Assembly (NCBI RefSeq): GCF_044803115.1 | Contig: NZ_CP085224.1 | Coordinates: 992,001 to 1,056,000, forward strand | Direction of reading: 5' to 3' | DNA: 64,000 nt | From: Caenispirillum salinarum_A | GTDB lineage: Bacteria; Pseudomonadota; Alphaproteobacteria; Rhodospirillales; Rhodospirillaceae | Part shown: piece after piece, positions 53,001 to 61,242 of the stretch | Layout of the letters: every line of letters starts with the position of its first letter | How positions within the stretch are numbered: the first letter of the stretch is position 1 | The notes under the pieces: model-generated | What the model was told of the DNA's origin: nothing | Database searches by the model: none | What the model saw: the letters and a program-made list of their open reading frames with translations, nothing else | Translations under genes and position numbers: made by a program

Positions 53001-53394
53001 GCCCCCGCACCTCGCGCACCCCGTTGCGCGCGGTGCCCAGGCCCGCCGCCGGGGTGCCTTCGGCGGCCTCGGGCAGCAGGTGGGCGAGCGGCGTTCCGGC
53101 GGACAGGCGGCGGCCGAACAGGGTCTCGGCGGTGGCGTTGGCGGCGGTGAGGCGGCCGTCGGCGTCGACGGCCAGCACCGCGTCGGGCTGGCCGTCCAGC
53201 AGCCGCCGCTGCCGCCGGCCGAGACGGGCCGCGTTGATCGCCGCCACAACCAGTAGACCGCCGCCGGCGCCGGCCAAGGCGGCCGCGCCCATGGCCTGCG
53301 GCGTCCACTCCAGGGGCGCCACGGCCAACGCGGCGCCGCCGGCGGCCAGCAGGGCCGCGGCAACCGCCGTCAGGGCGTCGGGAAGGCGGGTCAT
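50083..53394 (-). CDS. Hybrid sensor histidine kinase with four PAS domains, receiver and Hpt
   Basis: This 1103-aa protein has two N-terminal helices (residues about 5-55), PAS domains at about 65-165, 190-305, 310-430 and 440-560, then HisKA with HEIRTPMNGILGMVQ, an HATPase (HLLSNAVKVTG, GAGLGLAICKG), a receiver with Asp in VVLMDLHMPG, and a C-terminal Hpt domain with the phosphotransfer His in EEAHALKGAAGV. It is a complete phosphorelay in one chain. I chose ATG 53394 (MTRLPDALTA). It is encoded next to the CHASE/GGDEF-like gene on the same strand; both may act in one signalling circuit. Confidence 0.87.
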   Translation of the reverse strand: MTRLPDALTAVAAALLAAGGAALAVAPLEWTPQAMGAAALAGAGGGLLVVAAINAARLGRRQRRLLDGQPDAVLAVDADGRLTAANATAETLFGRRLSAGTPLAHLLPEAAEGTPAAGLGTARNGVREVRGRTADGRALVLELAAAADGRGGAVLSLRDGSARRAADDALRRQSREMERNTRLLREIEHLAHIGCYDFYPATDEAQWSRELERIFGLDPAEPGVTRGLDAFLSRVHPDDLPDVLSDAQDQSWKERERVFRIIRDDGSVRHVFSKGYREFGPDGRVTRLFGIDQDITDYIRAEAAVRESEETLRRIFDAAPVPMTVVSEEGRPLAANRRALALFGVAEEELPRVEARDFYVDPGDRHRLLDTLRRDGRVPGMDAELRTRDGRRLWVELSAAMVSYQGQPAILSGFIDIDARKRAAEALKAGMDGLRRLVEAVPLPMMVGRLSDGRILHINPEAAALLDVAPEHAVGLGSVGFFHDPEDFDRAIGILRRHRRLDNHEVRIRNAPDGSERWAVIAGVAVEYEGEDAAMCTATDITSRHRAQEMLASAKAQAEAVARAKSDFLAVMSHEIRTPMNGILGMVQLLGGTRLSKTQAGYVETIQRSGDSLVRLVDDVMDLSRIESGSVTVAAETFDPRALLDALAELMRPSAIAKGLALDVAVSDGVPERLVGDPARIKQVLFHLLSNAVKVTGRGSIRLRLRPVGAAPEGGLRVQFAVDDSGPGIPPATKEKLFEQFAVGDASRSRAHGGAGLGLAICKGLVEAMGGRIGFETTPGEGSTFWFNLDLADAEDAAASPRPPERPGAAPAWRPADAGGAALRVLLVEDEKVNRMLAAELLRRDGHKVKAVDSGLDGVAAAAEGSHDVVLMDLHMPGIDGTEAIRRIRALPESERAGVPIVVLSADVTDASQRAAREAGADAVLGKPFKLDLLKRVITDLLRERAAAADAAMPPAAASAEEAGPDAAVPAASSARGTPAPDPTLVPPGSLVVRQWNELGPTAVRGLVELFRDTTPPRLDALEAALDAGDTDAAAEEAHALKGAAGVLGLTPVHALFSEMESDAQCGDADAVRQTLPRARDLHTRTMAALAVVMAPEDADASG

Positions 53395-53467
53395 GATGAC
53401 AGGGTCCTTGGAAGACGGGCGGCGCCATGATCGGGGAATGATGATACCACGCGCGGCACTTCCACCA

Positions 53468-54904
53468 CTAGGCGACGGCCGCCGGCGGAGCGGCGCGGCC
53501 GGGCGGGGCTTCTTCCGCCGGGCCGCCGGGAAGCCGTGCCAGGGCGCGCTCCAGGGTGTCGACGATGCCGCCGTCCTCGCGGCGCAGGCGGGTGACCGCG
53601 ATGTCGATGCGCGGCACCACCGTCTGGTCACGCCACGGCACCCCCGTCAGGTCAATGTGATGGATCAGCCGCCGCCCCGCCACGGCGGCGTCCAGCGGCT
53701 CGGTTTCCGGCAGCAGCACGGCGAAGACGTCGGGGGAGACGCGGGCCACGGTGTCGATCATGCGCAGCGATCCCCGTGCCTGGGCCGCCACGGCGCGGCG
53801 CACGGCGGCGGCGGCGCCGGCGCCGTGGCGGGCGTCCAGGGCGTCGGCGTCGGTCAGGCGGATCGCCAGGACCGTGAGCTGGTGGCCGAAGCGGCGGCAG
53901 CGGGCCATCTCGGCGGCGCCCGCGTCCTCGAAGCGTCGGCGGTTGTCGACGCCGGTTTCCAGGTCGACCGTGGCGGTGCGGCGCAGGGCGGTTTCCACCC
54001 GGCGGCGCTCCTCGGCCCGGGCCGTCAGCAGCCGGGCCAGCACTCCCGCTGTCACCACCAGGGCGAGGGCAAGGGCGCGGACGATCCACAGCACGGCGCC
54101 GCCGCCCGACCAGCCGCCTGCGGGCAAGGCGGCCAACTGCCATGTGCCCTGACCGGCGAGCAAGACGTCCAGCAGCACCGGATCGCTGCGGAAGACCTCG
54201 GCATCGCCGAAGAACAGGTCGCCGGCCGCGCCCGTGGCGTCACGCCCGCGCAGGGCGACGCGCAGGGGCAACTCGGGATCGAGCAGGCCGGCATCGCGCC
54301 ACAGCCCGCGGGAGTCCATGGCCATGGACACCAGCCCGACGAAGGGGCCGCTGGCGGGAGGGGCGTCCGATGGCGACAGGAACACCGGCATGCGCCCGAT
54401 CAGCCCTTCGCCGCCCTGGATGAGCGGCACGGGCCCGGCGACCACCACGTCGCGGGCGTCGATGGCGCGCAGCACCGCGTCCCGCTGCTCCGGCAGCGCC
54501 GCAATGTTGATGCCGATGGTGGCGGCGTTGGGCTCCTTGGGATAGGCGTAGGCCAGCGTCGTGCCGCGCGCGAACGCAAGGTTGCGGATCTGCGGGCCGT
54601 CGGTGATCAGGGCGCGGGCGAGGCGGGTGAACTCGGCCTCGCTGGTTTCGGGATAGTGGGACATGTGCGCCGTCAGGCCGCGCAGCAGCAGGACGTTGCG
54701 GTTGACGACCTGCTCCAGCCGCGCGCGCAGCGTTGCGGCGCGATCCAGCACGGCGGCGTGCTCCGCGGCCTCGGTGGAGGCCGCGACCAGCCGCTCCACG
54801 CCCAGGAGCGCAAGCGCCGTCAGCGCCATGGCCAGGGCGGCGGCCACCCATGGGCGCCGGCGCTGCGGCCCGCGGGCCGGCGCGGCGCTGTTCACGCTGT
54901 CCAT
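53468..54904 (-). CDS. CHASE-domain membrane sensor with degenerate GGDEF-like domain
   Basis: This 478-aa protein has a helix near residues 20-42, an extracytoplasmic CHASE domain (about 45-265, with PLIQGGEGLIGRMPVFL and VGLVSMAMDSRGLWRDAGLL), a helix near 280-300 and a GGDEF-fold domain (about 325-450). The catalytic GGDEF loop is replaced by RVSPDVFAVLLP, so cyclic-di-GMP synthesis is unlikely; it may bind GTP or act as a partner. I chose ATG 54904 preceded by a G-run. It is 73 bases upstream of the hybrid kinase gene, so probably co-transcribed. Confidence 0.8.
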   Translation of the reverse strand: MDSVNSAAPARGPQRRRPWVAAALAMALTALALLGVERLVAASTEAAEHAAVLDRAATLRARLEQVVNRNVLLLRGLTAHMSHYPETSEAEFTRLARALITDGPQIRNLAFARGTTLAYAYPKEPNAATIGINIAALPEQRDAVLRAIDARDVVVAGPVPLIQGGEGLIGRMPVFLSPSDAPPASGPFVGLVSMAMDSRGLWRDAGLLDPELPLRVALRGRDATGAAGDLFFGDAEVFRSDPVLLDVLLAGQGTWQLAALPAGGWSGGGAVLWIVRALALALVVTAGVLARLLTARAEERRRVETALRRTATVDLETGVDNRRRFEDAGAAEMARCRRFGHQLTVLAIRLTDADALDARHGAGAAAAVRRAVAAQARGSLRMIDTVARVSPDVFAVLLPETEPLDAAVAGRRLIHHIDLTGVPWRDQTVVPRIDIAVTRLRREDGGIVDTLERALARLPGGPAEEAPPGRAAPPAAVA

Positions 54905-55031
54905 GGCGAGCGGCCCCCCAATGCCGTGCTGCACCCGTGACGTCAGGACTTCATGCTAGCCGGGACCAAAGGGTTCGGCAACGGGCGGAACGGAATAGCC
55001 GCAATAAGACAAGGGTCTGAGGCGGAGGGCG

Positions 55032-55598
55032 CTACAGCACCGTCGCCGCCCGCGCCGCCTGGCCGTAGAGGCCGGACAGGGCGCGGAGCTTGCCGGCCAG
55101 GTCGCCGATGTCCTTGGGGTCCAGGCCCATGCTTTCGAAGGTGGTCACCAGGCAGTCCTCGCGCACGTGGCGGTAGCCGCTGCACACCCAGGCGCCGCGC
55201 CCGGTCGTGGTGAACCATACTTCCTTGCCGCGCTTGGTGCGCTCCACCAGTTCCATCTTCTCAAGCTTTTTCAGGGAATAGCTGACGGTGTGGGTGTCTT
55301 CCACGTTCAGGGTGAAGCAGATGTCGGCCAGGCGCTTTTCCCTCTTCTTGTGGTTGCAGGTGTGCAGCACCAGGACGTCCAGCGCGTTCACGTCCTCCAG
55401 CCCGACGGCCTGCATGCAGCGGACCATCCAGCGGGAAAAGGCGTGGAAGCTGACGATCAGGCCGAACTCGAACTCCGACAACTCGGCCGCCCGCTCGCTG
55501 ACCAGATGTTCCGACGAAACGATGCGGCGCGGCTTGGGCGGCGCGGTCGGGTCGTCCGGGCCGGCCGTCGCGGCGTCGTCCTTGTGCTGGTTGCTCAT
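55032..55598 (-). CDS. MarR-like winged-helix transcriptional regulator
   Basis: This 188-aa protein has a winged-helix DNA-binding region (ALDVLVLHTCNHKKREKRLADI, then DTHTVSYSLKKLEKMELVERTKRGKEVWF), typical of MarR-type regulators. The N-terminal 25 residues are Pro/Asp-rich and flexible. It is the last gene of the minus-strand group with the VOC and oxoprolinase genes, 31 bases from the former, so it may regulate that cluster. A 31-bp near-palindrome upstream of the cluster is a plausible target. Confidence 0.75.
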   Translation of the reverse strand: MSNQHKDDAATAGPDDPTAPPKPRRIVSSEHLVSERAAELSEFEFGLIVSFHAFSRWMVRCMQAVGLEDVNALDVLVLHTCNHKKREKRLADICFTLNVEDTHTVSYSLKKLEKMELVERTKRGKEVWFTTTGRGAWVCSGYRHVREDCLVTTFESMGLDPKDIGDLAGKLRALSGLYGQAARAATVL

Positions 55599-55629
55599 GA
55601 TCTCTCCCCTTGCTGTCTGGCGGCTGCGG

Positions 55630-56283
55630 TCAGCTGTCGATGATGACGGTGCGGCCGCGCGGCGTGCGGATATCGGCCACCAGGCCCGGCGCGTCGTCCG
55701 GCGTCACCACCACGGCGGCAGGGCCGGCGACGAACTCCAGGGCCGTCAGGCCATCGCGGATGCGCTCGGGCGACGGGTGGCGGAGCGTCAGGCGCTCCAG
55801 CCGGCAGCCGCTTTCGGCCAGGCCGTCGGCCGGGTGAAGGTCCTGCGGCCACTGGATGAGCAGCGGCAGCACCCCGCCCGCCGGCGGCGCGCCGTCCGGC
55901 CGCACCGTGATGCGCCACTCCAGGTCGCCCCGGCTCATGGGCTCGACCACGCCCATGCCCCCGTGCCCCTGGGCGAGGGTCGCGTCGATGTCGTTGCTGC
56001 GCGCGATCCAGGCCAGCAGGCGCGGGCGCTCTGCCAGCCGCGCCTGGACCGCCGGATCATCCAGGCCGAACCAGCGGCGGCGGTCGGGCGCCGGGGCGTC
56101 CGGGTCGATGGCGATGACCTCCAGGTACAGGCGCTGGCCCAGCTTCAGAAGCCGGTTGTGCGTGCCCATGCGGGGGTGCGCGCCGCCGCCGGACAGAGGC
56201 ACGCCAAGGCGGTCCTCCACCCAGCGGATGCCGTCCTCAAGCGAAGCGGCGCCGATGGCGATGTGGTCCAGGCGGAGCGTCAT
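55630..56283 (-). CDS. VOC/glyoxalase-like superfamily protein
   Basis: This 217-aa protein starts LRLDHIAIGAASLEDGIRWVEDRLG, the glyoxalase-like fold signature with its metal-binding His, and continues HPRMGTHNRLLKLGQRLYLEVIAID, typical of the Glyoxalase_3-type family. The enzyme activity is unknown. It is 11 bases downstream of the oxoprolinase gene, so co-transcribed with it, and may act on the product or substrate of that enzyme. Confidence 0.8.
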   Translation of the reverse strand: MTLRLDHIAIGAASLEDGIRWVEDRLGVPLSGGGAHPRMGTHNRLLKLGQRLYLEVIAIDPDAPAPDRRRWFGLDDPAVQARLAERPRLLAWIARSNDIDATLAQGHGGMGVVEPMSRGDLEWRITVRPDGAPPAGGVLPLLIQWPQDLHPADGLAESGCRLERLTLRHPSPERIRDGLTALEFVAGPAAVVVTPDDAPGLVADIRTPRGRTVIIDS

Positions 56284-56294
56284 GCGCGGTCCCC

Positions 56295-59200
56295 TCAGGC
56301 CGTGCCGAAGCCGCCGCCGCCGGGCGTTTCCACCACGATGACGTCGCCGGGGTGCATCTCCGTCTGGTCGGTGGAGCCCAGTTCCTCGACCGAACCGTCG
56401 CGGCGCTCCACCGCCGTGCGGCCGACGGCGCCGGGCTCGCCGCCCGCCATGCCGTAGGGGGCGATGCGGCGGTGGTTGGACAGGATGGCGGCCGTCATGC
56501 CCTCCAGGAAGCGCAGCCGGCGCACGGTGCCGTCGCCGCCCCTGTGCCTGCCCGCACCACCGGAGCCCCGGCGGATGGCGAAGCTTTCCAGCAGCACCGG
56601 GAAGCGCCACTCCAGCACCTCCGGGTCCGTCAGGCGGCTGTTGGTCATGTGGGTGTGGACCGCCGAGCAGCCGTCGTGGTCCGGCCCGGCGCCGGCACCG
56701 CCGCAGATGGTTTCGTAGTACTGGTAGGTCTCGTTGCCGAAGGTGAGGTTGTTCATGGTGCCCTGGCTCGCACCCATCACCCGCAGTGCGCCATACAGCG
56801 TGTCCACGACCACCTGGCTGGTCTCCACGTTGCCGGCGACCACGGCGGCCGGGTAGACCGGGTTGAGCATGGAGGCTTCGGGGATAATCAGCTCGATGGG
56901 CTTCAGGCACCCCTCGTTCATGGGGATGTCGTCGTCGACCAGCGTGCGGAAGACGTACAGCACGGCGGCCCGGCACACGGAGGACGGCGCATTGAAGTTG
57001 TTGGGGCGCTGGTCGGACGTGCCCGTGAAATCGACCGTGGCGCGGCGGTTTTCCGTGTCGACGGAGATGCTGACCTTGATGACCGAGCCGTCGTCCATCT
57101 CGTAGGAGAAATCGCCGCTCTTGAGGTTGCCGATGACGCGGCGCACGCTTTCCTCGGCGTTGTCCTGGACGTGGCCCATGTAGGCCTTCACGACATCCAG
57201 CCCGAAGTGCTCCACCATCTTGCGGAGTTCCTGGCCGCCCTTCTCGTTGGCGGCCACCTGGGCACGCAGGTCGGCGACGTTCTGGTGCGGGTTGCGGGCG
57301 GGATAGGTGCCGGACGACAGGACCTTGACGATCTCGTCTTCCAGGAAGCGCCCGTCCTCCACCAGTTTCAGGTTGTCGAGCAGCACGCCTTCCTCGTCCA
57401 CGGTGGTCGAGTCGGGCGGCATGGAGCCCGGCGTGATGCCGCCGATGTCGGCCTGGTGGCCGCGGCTGGCGACGTAGAACAGGATTTCCGACCCCGCCTC
57501 GTCGAACACCGGCGTGATGACGGTGACGTCGGGCAGGTGGGTGCCGCCGTTGTACGGCGCGTTCAGCACGTAGACGTCGCCGGGCTTCAGCTCATGCCCG
57601 TTCTCGCGGATGACGGTGCGCACGGATTCGCCCATGGAGCCCAGATGGACGGGCATGTGCGGCGCGTTGGCGACCAGATTGCCGCCCGCGTCGAAGATGG
57701 CGCAGGAGAAATCCAGCCGCTCCTTGATGTTCACGGAATACGCCGTGTTGGCAAGCGTGGCGCCCATTTGCTCGGCGATGGACATGAACAGGTTGTTGAA
57801 AATCTCCAGCATCACGGGATCGGCGGTGGTGCCGATGGAGACGCGCGAGGGCCGGGCCTCCACGCGGTTGAGCACCAGGTGATTGCGCGTGTTCAGTTCC
57901 GCCGCCCAGCCGGGTTCCAGAACGGTGGTGGCGGTGCTTTCGATGACGATGGCCGGGCCCTTCACCGTGTCGCCGGGGAACAGGCGCTCGCGGTCGTAGA
58001 CGGGCGCGTCGTGCCATTCCCCGCCGGAGTAGAGCTTCACCGTCTCTGCCGGTTCGGGCGTCTCCGGCGCGTCGGCGGGGCGCTCGATGAACGGGTCTTC
58101 CGCCTGTTCCGTGGCGCCGACGGCCTCCACGCTGCACGCCTCGACGATGAAGCCGCGGCCCTGGATGACGAAGCCGAACTGCTGACGGTGGGTTTCCTCG
58201 AAGGCGGCGATGAGGCCGGCCTTGTCGGCGGCCTCCACCACGATGGGGGTGTCGGTGCCCTCGTAGCGCAGGTGGACGCGGCGGATGCCGGTGATCTGGC
58301 TGTCCTTCACGCCTTGCGCGTGCAGTTCCTTGCGCGCCTCGGCCTCAAGCTCGTGGTGGGTGCCGTCGATATCGGCCATGGCGGCGTCCGACAGCTTCAC
58401 CTCCAGCGACCGTTCCCGCATGGCCCGCAGGTCCGCCAGCCCCATGCCGTAGGCCGACAGGACGCCGGCGTAGGGGTGGATGAAGACCGAGTTCATGCCG
58501 AGCGTGTCCGCGACAAGGCAGGCATGCTGCCCGCCGGCGCCGCCGAAGCACGCCAGCGTGTACTCGGAGACGTCGTAGCCGCGCTGGACGGAAATCTTCT
58601 TGATGGCGTTCGCCATGTTTTCGACCGCGATCTTAAGGAAGCCCTCCGCGACCTCCTCGGGCGTGCGGTCCTGGCCGAGCTTGTCCTTGATCTCGGCGGC
58701 CAGGGCGGTGAACTTCTCGCGCACCACGGCGGCGTCGAGCGGCTCGTCGGCGGATGCGCCGAAGACCTTGGGGAAGAAGGCGGGCTGGATCTTGCCCAGC
58801 ATGACGTTGCAGTCCGTCACCGCCAGCGGCCCGCCCCGGCGATAGCAGGCGGGGCCCGGGTTGGCGCCCGCGCTGTCCGGCCCCACGCGGAAGCGGCTGC
58901 CGTCGAAGAACAGCACCGAGCCGCCGCCGGCCGCGACCGTGTGAATGCTCATCATCGGCGCGCGGATGCGGGCTCCGGCCACCACCGACTCGAAGCTGCG
59001 CTCATAGGCGCCGTCGTAGTGGGACACGTCGGTGGATGTGCCGCCCATGTCGAAGCCGATGATCCGCTCGAAGCCGCCCATGGCGCAGGTCCGCACCATG
59101 CCGACCACGCCGCCGGCAGGTCCCGACAGGATGGCGTCCTTGCCCTGGAACAGCCGCGCGTCGGTCAGCCCGCCGTTGGACTGCATGAACATCAGCCGGG

Positions 59201-59948
59201 TGTCGCCCAGGTCGCCGGCCACCTGGTCCACGTAGCGGCGCAGGATGGGCGAGAGGTAGGCATCCACCACCGTGGTGTCGCCGCGCCCGACCAGCTTCAT
59301 CAGCGGGCTCGCCTCGTGGCTGACGGAGACCTGCGTGAAGCCGATGCGCCGCGCCAGGTCGGCGACCTGCTTCTCGTGGCTGGTGTAGCGGTAGCCGTGC
59401 ATGAAGACGACGGCGCAGGCGCGGATGCCGCTGTCATATGCGGCCTGCATGGCCGACTCGGCCTGCTCCAGGTCCAGCGGCGTTTCCACCGTGCCGTCGG
59501 CGCGTACCCGCTCGTCGATCTCGGCCACTTGTTCGAACAGCATGTCGGGCAGGATGATGTTGCGGTCGAACAGGCGCGGGCGGGCCTGATAGCCGATCCG
59601 CAAGGCATCGGCGAAGCCCCTGGTGGTGACCAGCAGGGTGCGGTCGCCCTTGCGCTCCAGCAGCGCATTGGTGGCGACGGTCGTGCCCATCTTCACCGCT
59701 TCCACGTCGTCGGCGGGGATGGAGTCGTCCTTGCCCACGCCCAGCAGGTCGCGGATGCCCTTCAGGGCGGCGTCCTTGTACTGCTCGGGGTTCTCCGACA
59801 GCACCTTGTGGGTCATCACCGCCCCGTCGGGCGCGCGGGCGACGATGTCGGTGAAGGTGCCGCCACGATCGATCCAGAACTGCCAGGATCCCGTGGCTTT
59901 CTGCGCGGGTGCGGCGGTGGACGGAGAGGGGCCGGACGCGGCGGACAT
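56295..59948 (-). CDS. Hydantoinase/5-oxoprolinase, fused HyuA-HyuB
   Basis: This 1217-aa enzyme is an ATP-dependent amidohydrolase of the hydantoinase/oxoprolinase family that opens cyclic amides such as 5-oxoproline or hydantoins. Residues about 20-690 are HyuA-like (DRGGTFTDIVARAPDG, FDMGGTSTDVSHYDG), and residues about 710-1215 are HyuB-like (NGGTHLPDVTVI, ASRGHQADIGG). The full length and fusion resemble bacterial 5-oxoprolinase (about 1200-1290 aa). AGGAG lies 10 bases before the ATG. It is divergent from a TRAP transporter, which may import the substrate. The exact substrate is not determined. Confidence 0.88.
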   Translation of the reverse strand: MSAASGPSPSTAAPAQKATGSWQFWIDRGGTFTDIVARAPDGAVMTHKVLSENPEQYKDAALKGIRDLLGVGKDDSIPADDVEAVKMGTTVATNALLERKGDRTLLVTTRGFADALRIGYQARPRLFDRNIILPDMLFEQVAEIDERVRADGTVETPLDLEQAESAMQAAYDSGIRACAVVFMHGYRYTSHEKQVADLARRIGFTQVSVSHEASPLMKLVGRGDTTVVDAYLSPILRRYVDQVAGDLGDTRLMFMQSNGGLTDARLFQGKDAILSGPAGGVVGMVRTCAMGGFERIIGFDMGGTSTDVSHYDGAYERSFESVVAGARIRAPMMSIHTVAAGGGSVLFFDGSRFRVGPDSAGANPGPACYRRGGPLAVTDCNVMLGKIQPAFFPKVFGASADEPLDAAVVREKFTALAAEIKDKLGQDRTPEEVAEGFLKIAVENMANAIKKISVQRGYDVSEYTLACFGGAGGQHACLVADTLGMNSVFIHPYAGVLSAYGMGLADLRAMRERSLEVKLSDAAMADIDGTHHELEAEARKELHAQGVKDSQITGIRRVHLRYEGTDTPIVVEAADKAGLIAAFEETHRQQFGFVIQGRGFIVEACSVEAVGATEQAEDPFIERPADAPETPEPAETVKLYSGGEWHDAPVYDRERLFPGDTVKGPAIVIESTATTVLEPGWAAELNTRNHLVLNRVEARPSRVSIGTTADPVMLEIFNNLFMSIAEQMGATLANTAYSVNIKERLDFSCAIFDAGGNLVANAPHMPVHLGSMGESVRTVIRENGHELKPGDVYVLNAPYNGGTHLPDVTVITPVFDEAGSEILFYVASRGHQADIGGITPGSMPPDSTTVDEEGVLLDNLKLVEDGRFLEDEIVKVLSSGTYPARNPHQNVADLRAQVAANEKGGQELRKMVEHFGLDVVKAYMGHVQDNAEESVRRVIGNLKSGDFSYEMDDGSVIKVSISVDTENRRATVDFTGTSDQRPNNFNAPSSVCRAAVLYVFRTLVDDDIPMNEGCLKPIELIIPEASMLNPVYPAAVVAGNVETSQVVVDTLYGALRVMGASQGTMNNLTFGNETYQYYETICGGAGAGPDHDGCSAVHTHMTNSRLTDPEVLEWRFPVLLESFAIRRGSGGAGRHRGGDGTVRRLRFLEGMTAAILSNHRRIAPYGMAGGEPGAVGRTAVERRDGSVEELGSTDQTEMHPGDVIVVETPGGGGFGTA

Positions 59949-59989
59949 GGGCGGTTGCTCCTGCTCTTTGGCGGCAAAATATCTACAAG

Positions 59990-60018
59990 ATCGTCAGAAA
60001 ACGTGGACATTTTGTCAA
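59990..60018 (-). promoter_or_regulatory. Candidate promoter for the oxoprolinase operon
   Basis: On the minus strand TTGACA (60018-60013) is a perfect -35; 17 bases later GACGAT (59995-59990) is a weak -10. The -35 lies inside the 31-base palindrome, so a bound repressor would block RNA polymerase. The start codon follows about 40 bases downstream. Confidence 0.4.
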
Positions 60019-60026
60019 CGTTTTCT
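59996..60026. promoter_or_regulatory. 31-bp near-perfect palindromic operator between divergent operons
   Basis: Outer arms AGAAAACGT and ACGTTTTCT pair fully (9 bases each); after one mismatched pair, inner arms GACA and TGTC pair around TTT. Such size and symmetry suggest a dimeric or tetrameric repressor. The region is AT-rich. The MarR-like gene at the end of the oxoprolinase cluster is the nearest candidate regulator. Confidence 0.6.
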
Positions 60027-60164
60027 CAGAATGACCCCGGCACGAAAGAGTCGAAGCGGCAGGCCGGCGCGGTCGCAACAAGCGTACGCCGGTCGCCGCT
60101 GCATCGCCCATGGCGGCTGAAATGTTTCGACCCTGTATCGTCATCAGAACGGGAGGCAGAAAAA

Positions 60165-61157
60165 ATGTGGAGTGCTTTCACCAAGGCGAAGACCCTGACG
60201 GCGGCCGTCGCCGTGACCGCCGCCCTGGGGGCCGCGCCGGCGCTGGCCGCAAGCTGGGACATGCCGACGCCCTACCCGGACAACAACTTCCACACCATGA
60301 ACATCCAGCAGTTCGCCGATGACGTGAAGGAAGCCACGGGCGGCGACCTGACCATCAACGTTCACCCGGCGGGCTCGCTCATCAAGCACCCCGAGATCAA
60401 GTCCAGCGTGCGCTCGGGCATCGTGCCCATCGGCGAGTTCCTGCTGTCCTCGGCGTCCAACGACAGCCCGCTGTACGGCGTCGACAGTGTGCCGTTCCTG
60501 GCGACCGACTACGAGCAGTCCAAGAAGCTGTGGGAGGCCAGCAAGCCCGAGATCGAGGCGCTGCTGAAGGAGCAGGGCATGATGCCCCTGTTCAGCGTGC
60601 CGTGGCCGCCGCAGGGCATCTACACCAAGAAGCCCATCGACGATATGTCGGACCTGACCGGCATGAAGTTCCGCGCCTACAACCCGGCGACCGAGCGCAT
60701 CGCCGTGCTGGCGGGCGCGGTGCCGACGCAGGTGGAGGTGCCGGACCTGCCGCAGGCCTTCGCCACGGGCCGCGTGGACGCCATGATCACCTCGCCGTCG
60801 ACGGGTGCGAACTCCAAGGCGTGGGACTACGTCAACCACTACTATGACACCAAGGCCTGGCTGCCGAAGAACATCGTGGTGGTCAGCGAAAAGGCATTCC
60901 GCCGCCTGGACGAGTCCACCCAGGACGCCCTCATGAAGGCCGCCGCCGCCGCCGAGGAGCGCGGCTGGGAGATGAGCCGGAAGGAAACCGCCGAGAAGAC
61001 CAAGATGCTGTCCGACAACGGCATGACGGTCGAGGAGCCGAGCCAGGACCTGCTCTCGGGCTTCGGCGACATCGGCGTCAGCATGGCCGACGAATGGGCC
61101 GCCAGCGCCGGCGAGGCCGGCGAGAAGGTGCTGGAAGCCTACCGCTCCAGCCTGTAA
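60165..61157 (+). CDS. TRAP transporter substrate-binding protein (DctP family)
   Basis: This 330-aa protein has a signal peptide (to about residue 28, APALAASWDM) and a DctP fold: MPTPYPDNNFHTMNIQQFADDV, the helix beginning SLIKHPEIKSSVRSG, and the arginine segment MKFRAYNPATERIA, where DctP proteins bind a carboxylate. GGGAGGCAG precedes the ATG at 60165. It is the first gene of a TRAP operon; a hairpin with TTTT separates it from the membrane genes, which would give more binding protein than permease. It is divergent from the oxoprolinase. Confidence 0.9.
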   Translation: MWSAFTKAKTLTAAVAVTAALGAAPALAASWDMPTPYPDNNFHTMNIQQFADDVKEATGGDLTINVHPAGSLIKHPEIKSSVRSGIVPIGEFLLSSASNDSPLYGVDSVPFLATDYEQSKKLWEASKPEIEALLKEQGMMPLFSVPWPPQGIYTKKPIDDMSDLTGMKFRAYNPATERIAVLAGAVPTQVEVPDLPQAFATGRVDAMITSPSTGANSKAWDYVNHYYDTKAWLPKNIVVVSEKAFRRLDESTQDALMKAAAAAEERGWEMSRKETAEKTKMLSDNGMTVEEPSQDLLSGFGDIGVSMADEWAASAGEAGEKVLEAYRSSL

Positions 61158-61171
61158 GGCCCGCTGAACAC

Positions 61172-61203
61172 CCCGGCCGTCGCGGGCGCGGCGGCCGGGT
61201 TTT
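61172..61203 (+). terminator. Attenuating terminator between dctP-like and dctQ-like genes
   Basis: CCCGGCCG and CGGCCGGG pair, extended by four more pairs inside including one wobble, to make a 12-bp stem with a short loop; TTTT follows (61200-61203). It starts 15 bases past the binding-protein stop and 40 bases before the next gene. Partial termination would keep permease levels low. Confidence 0.65.
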
Positions 61204-61242
61204 CCCGACACGACGGTTCCACGTTTCCAAGGACACCGGCCC

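Noticed and set aside
56352..60164. Long upstream extension of the TRAP binding-protein frame
   Set aside because: The extension is antisense to the oxoprolinase gene; a signal peptide and ribosome site place the start at 60165.
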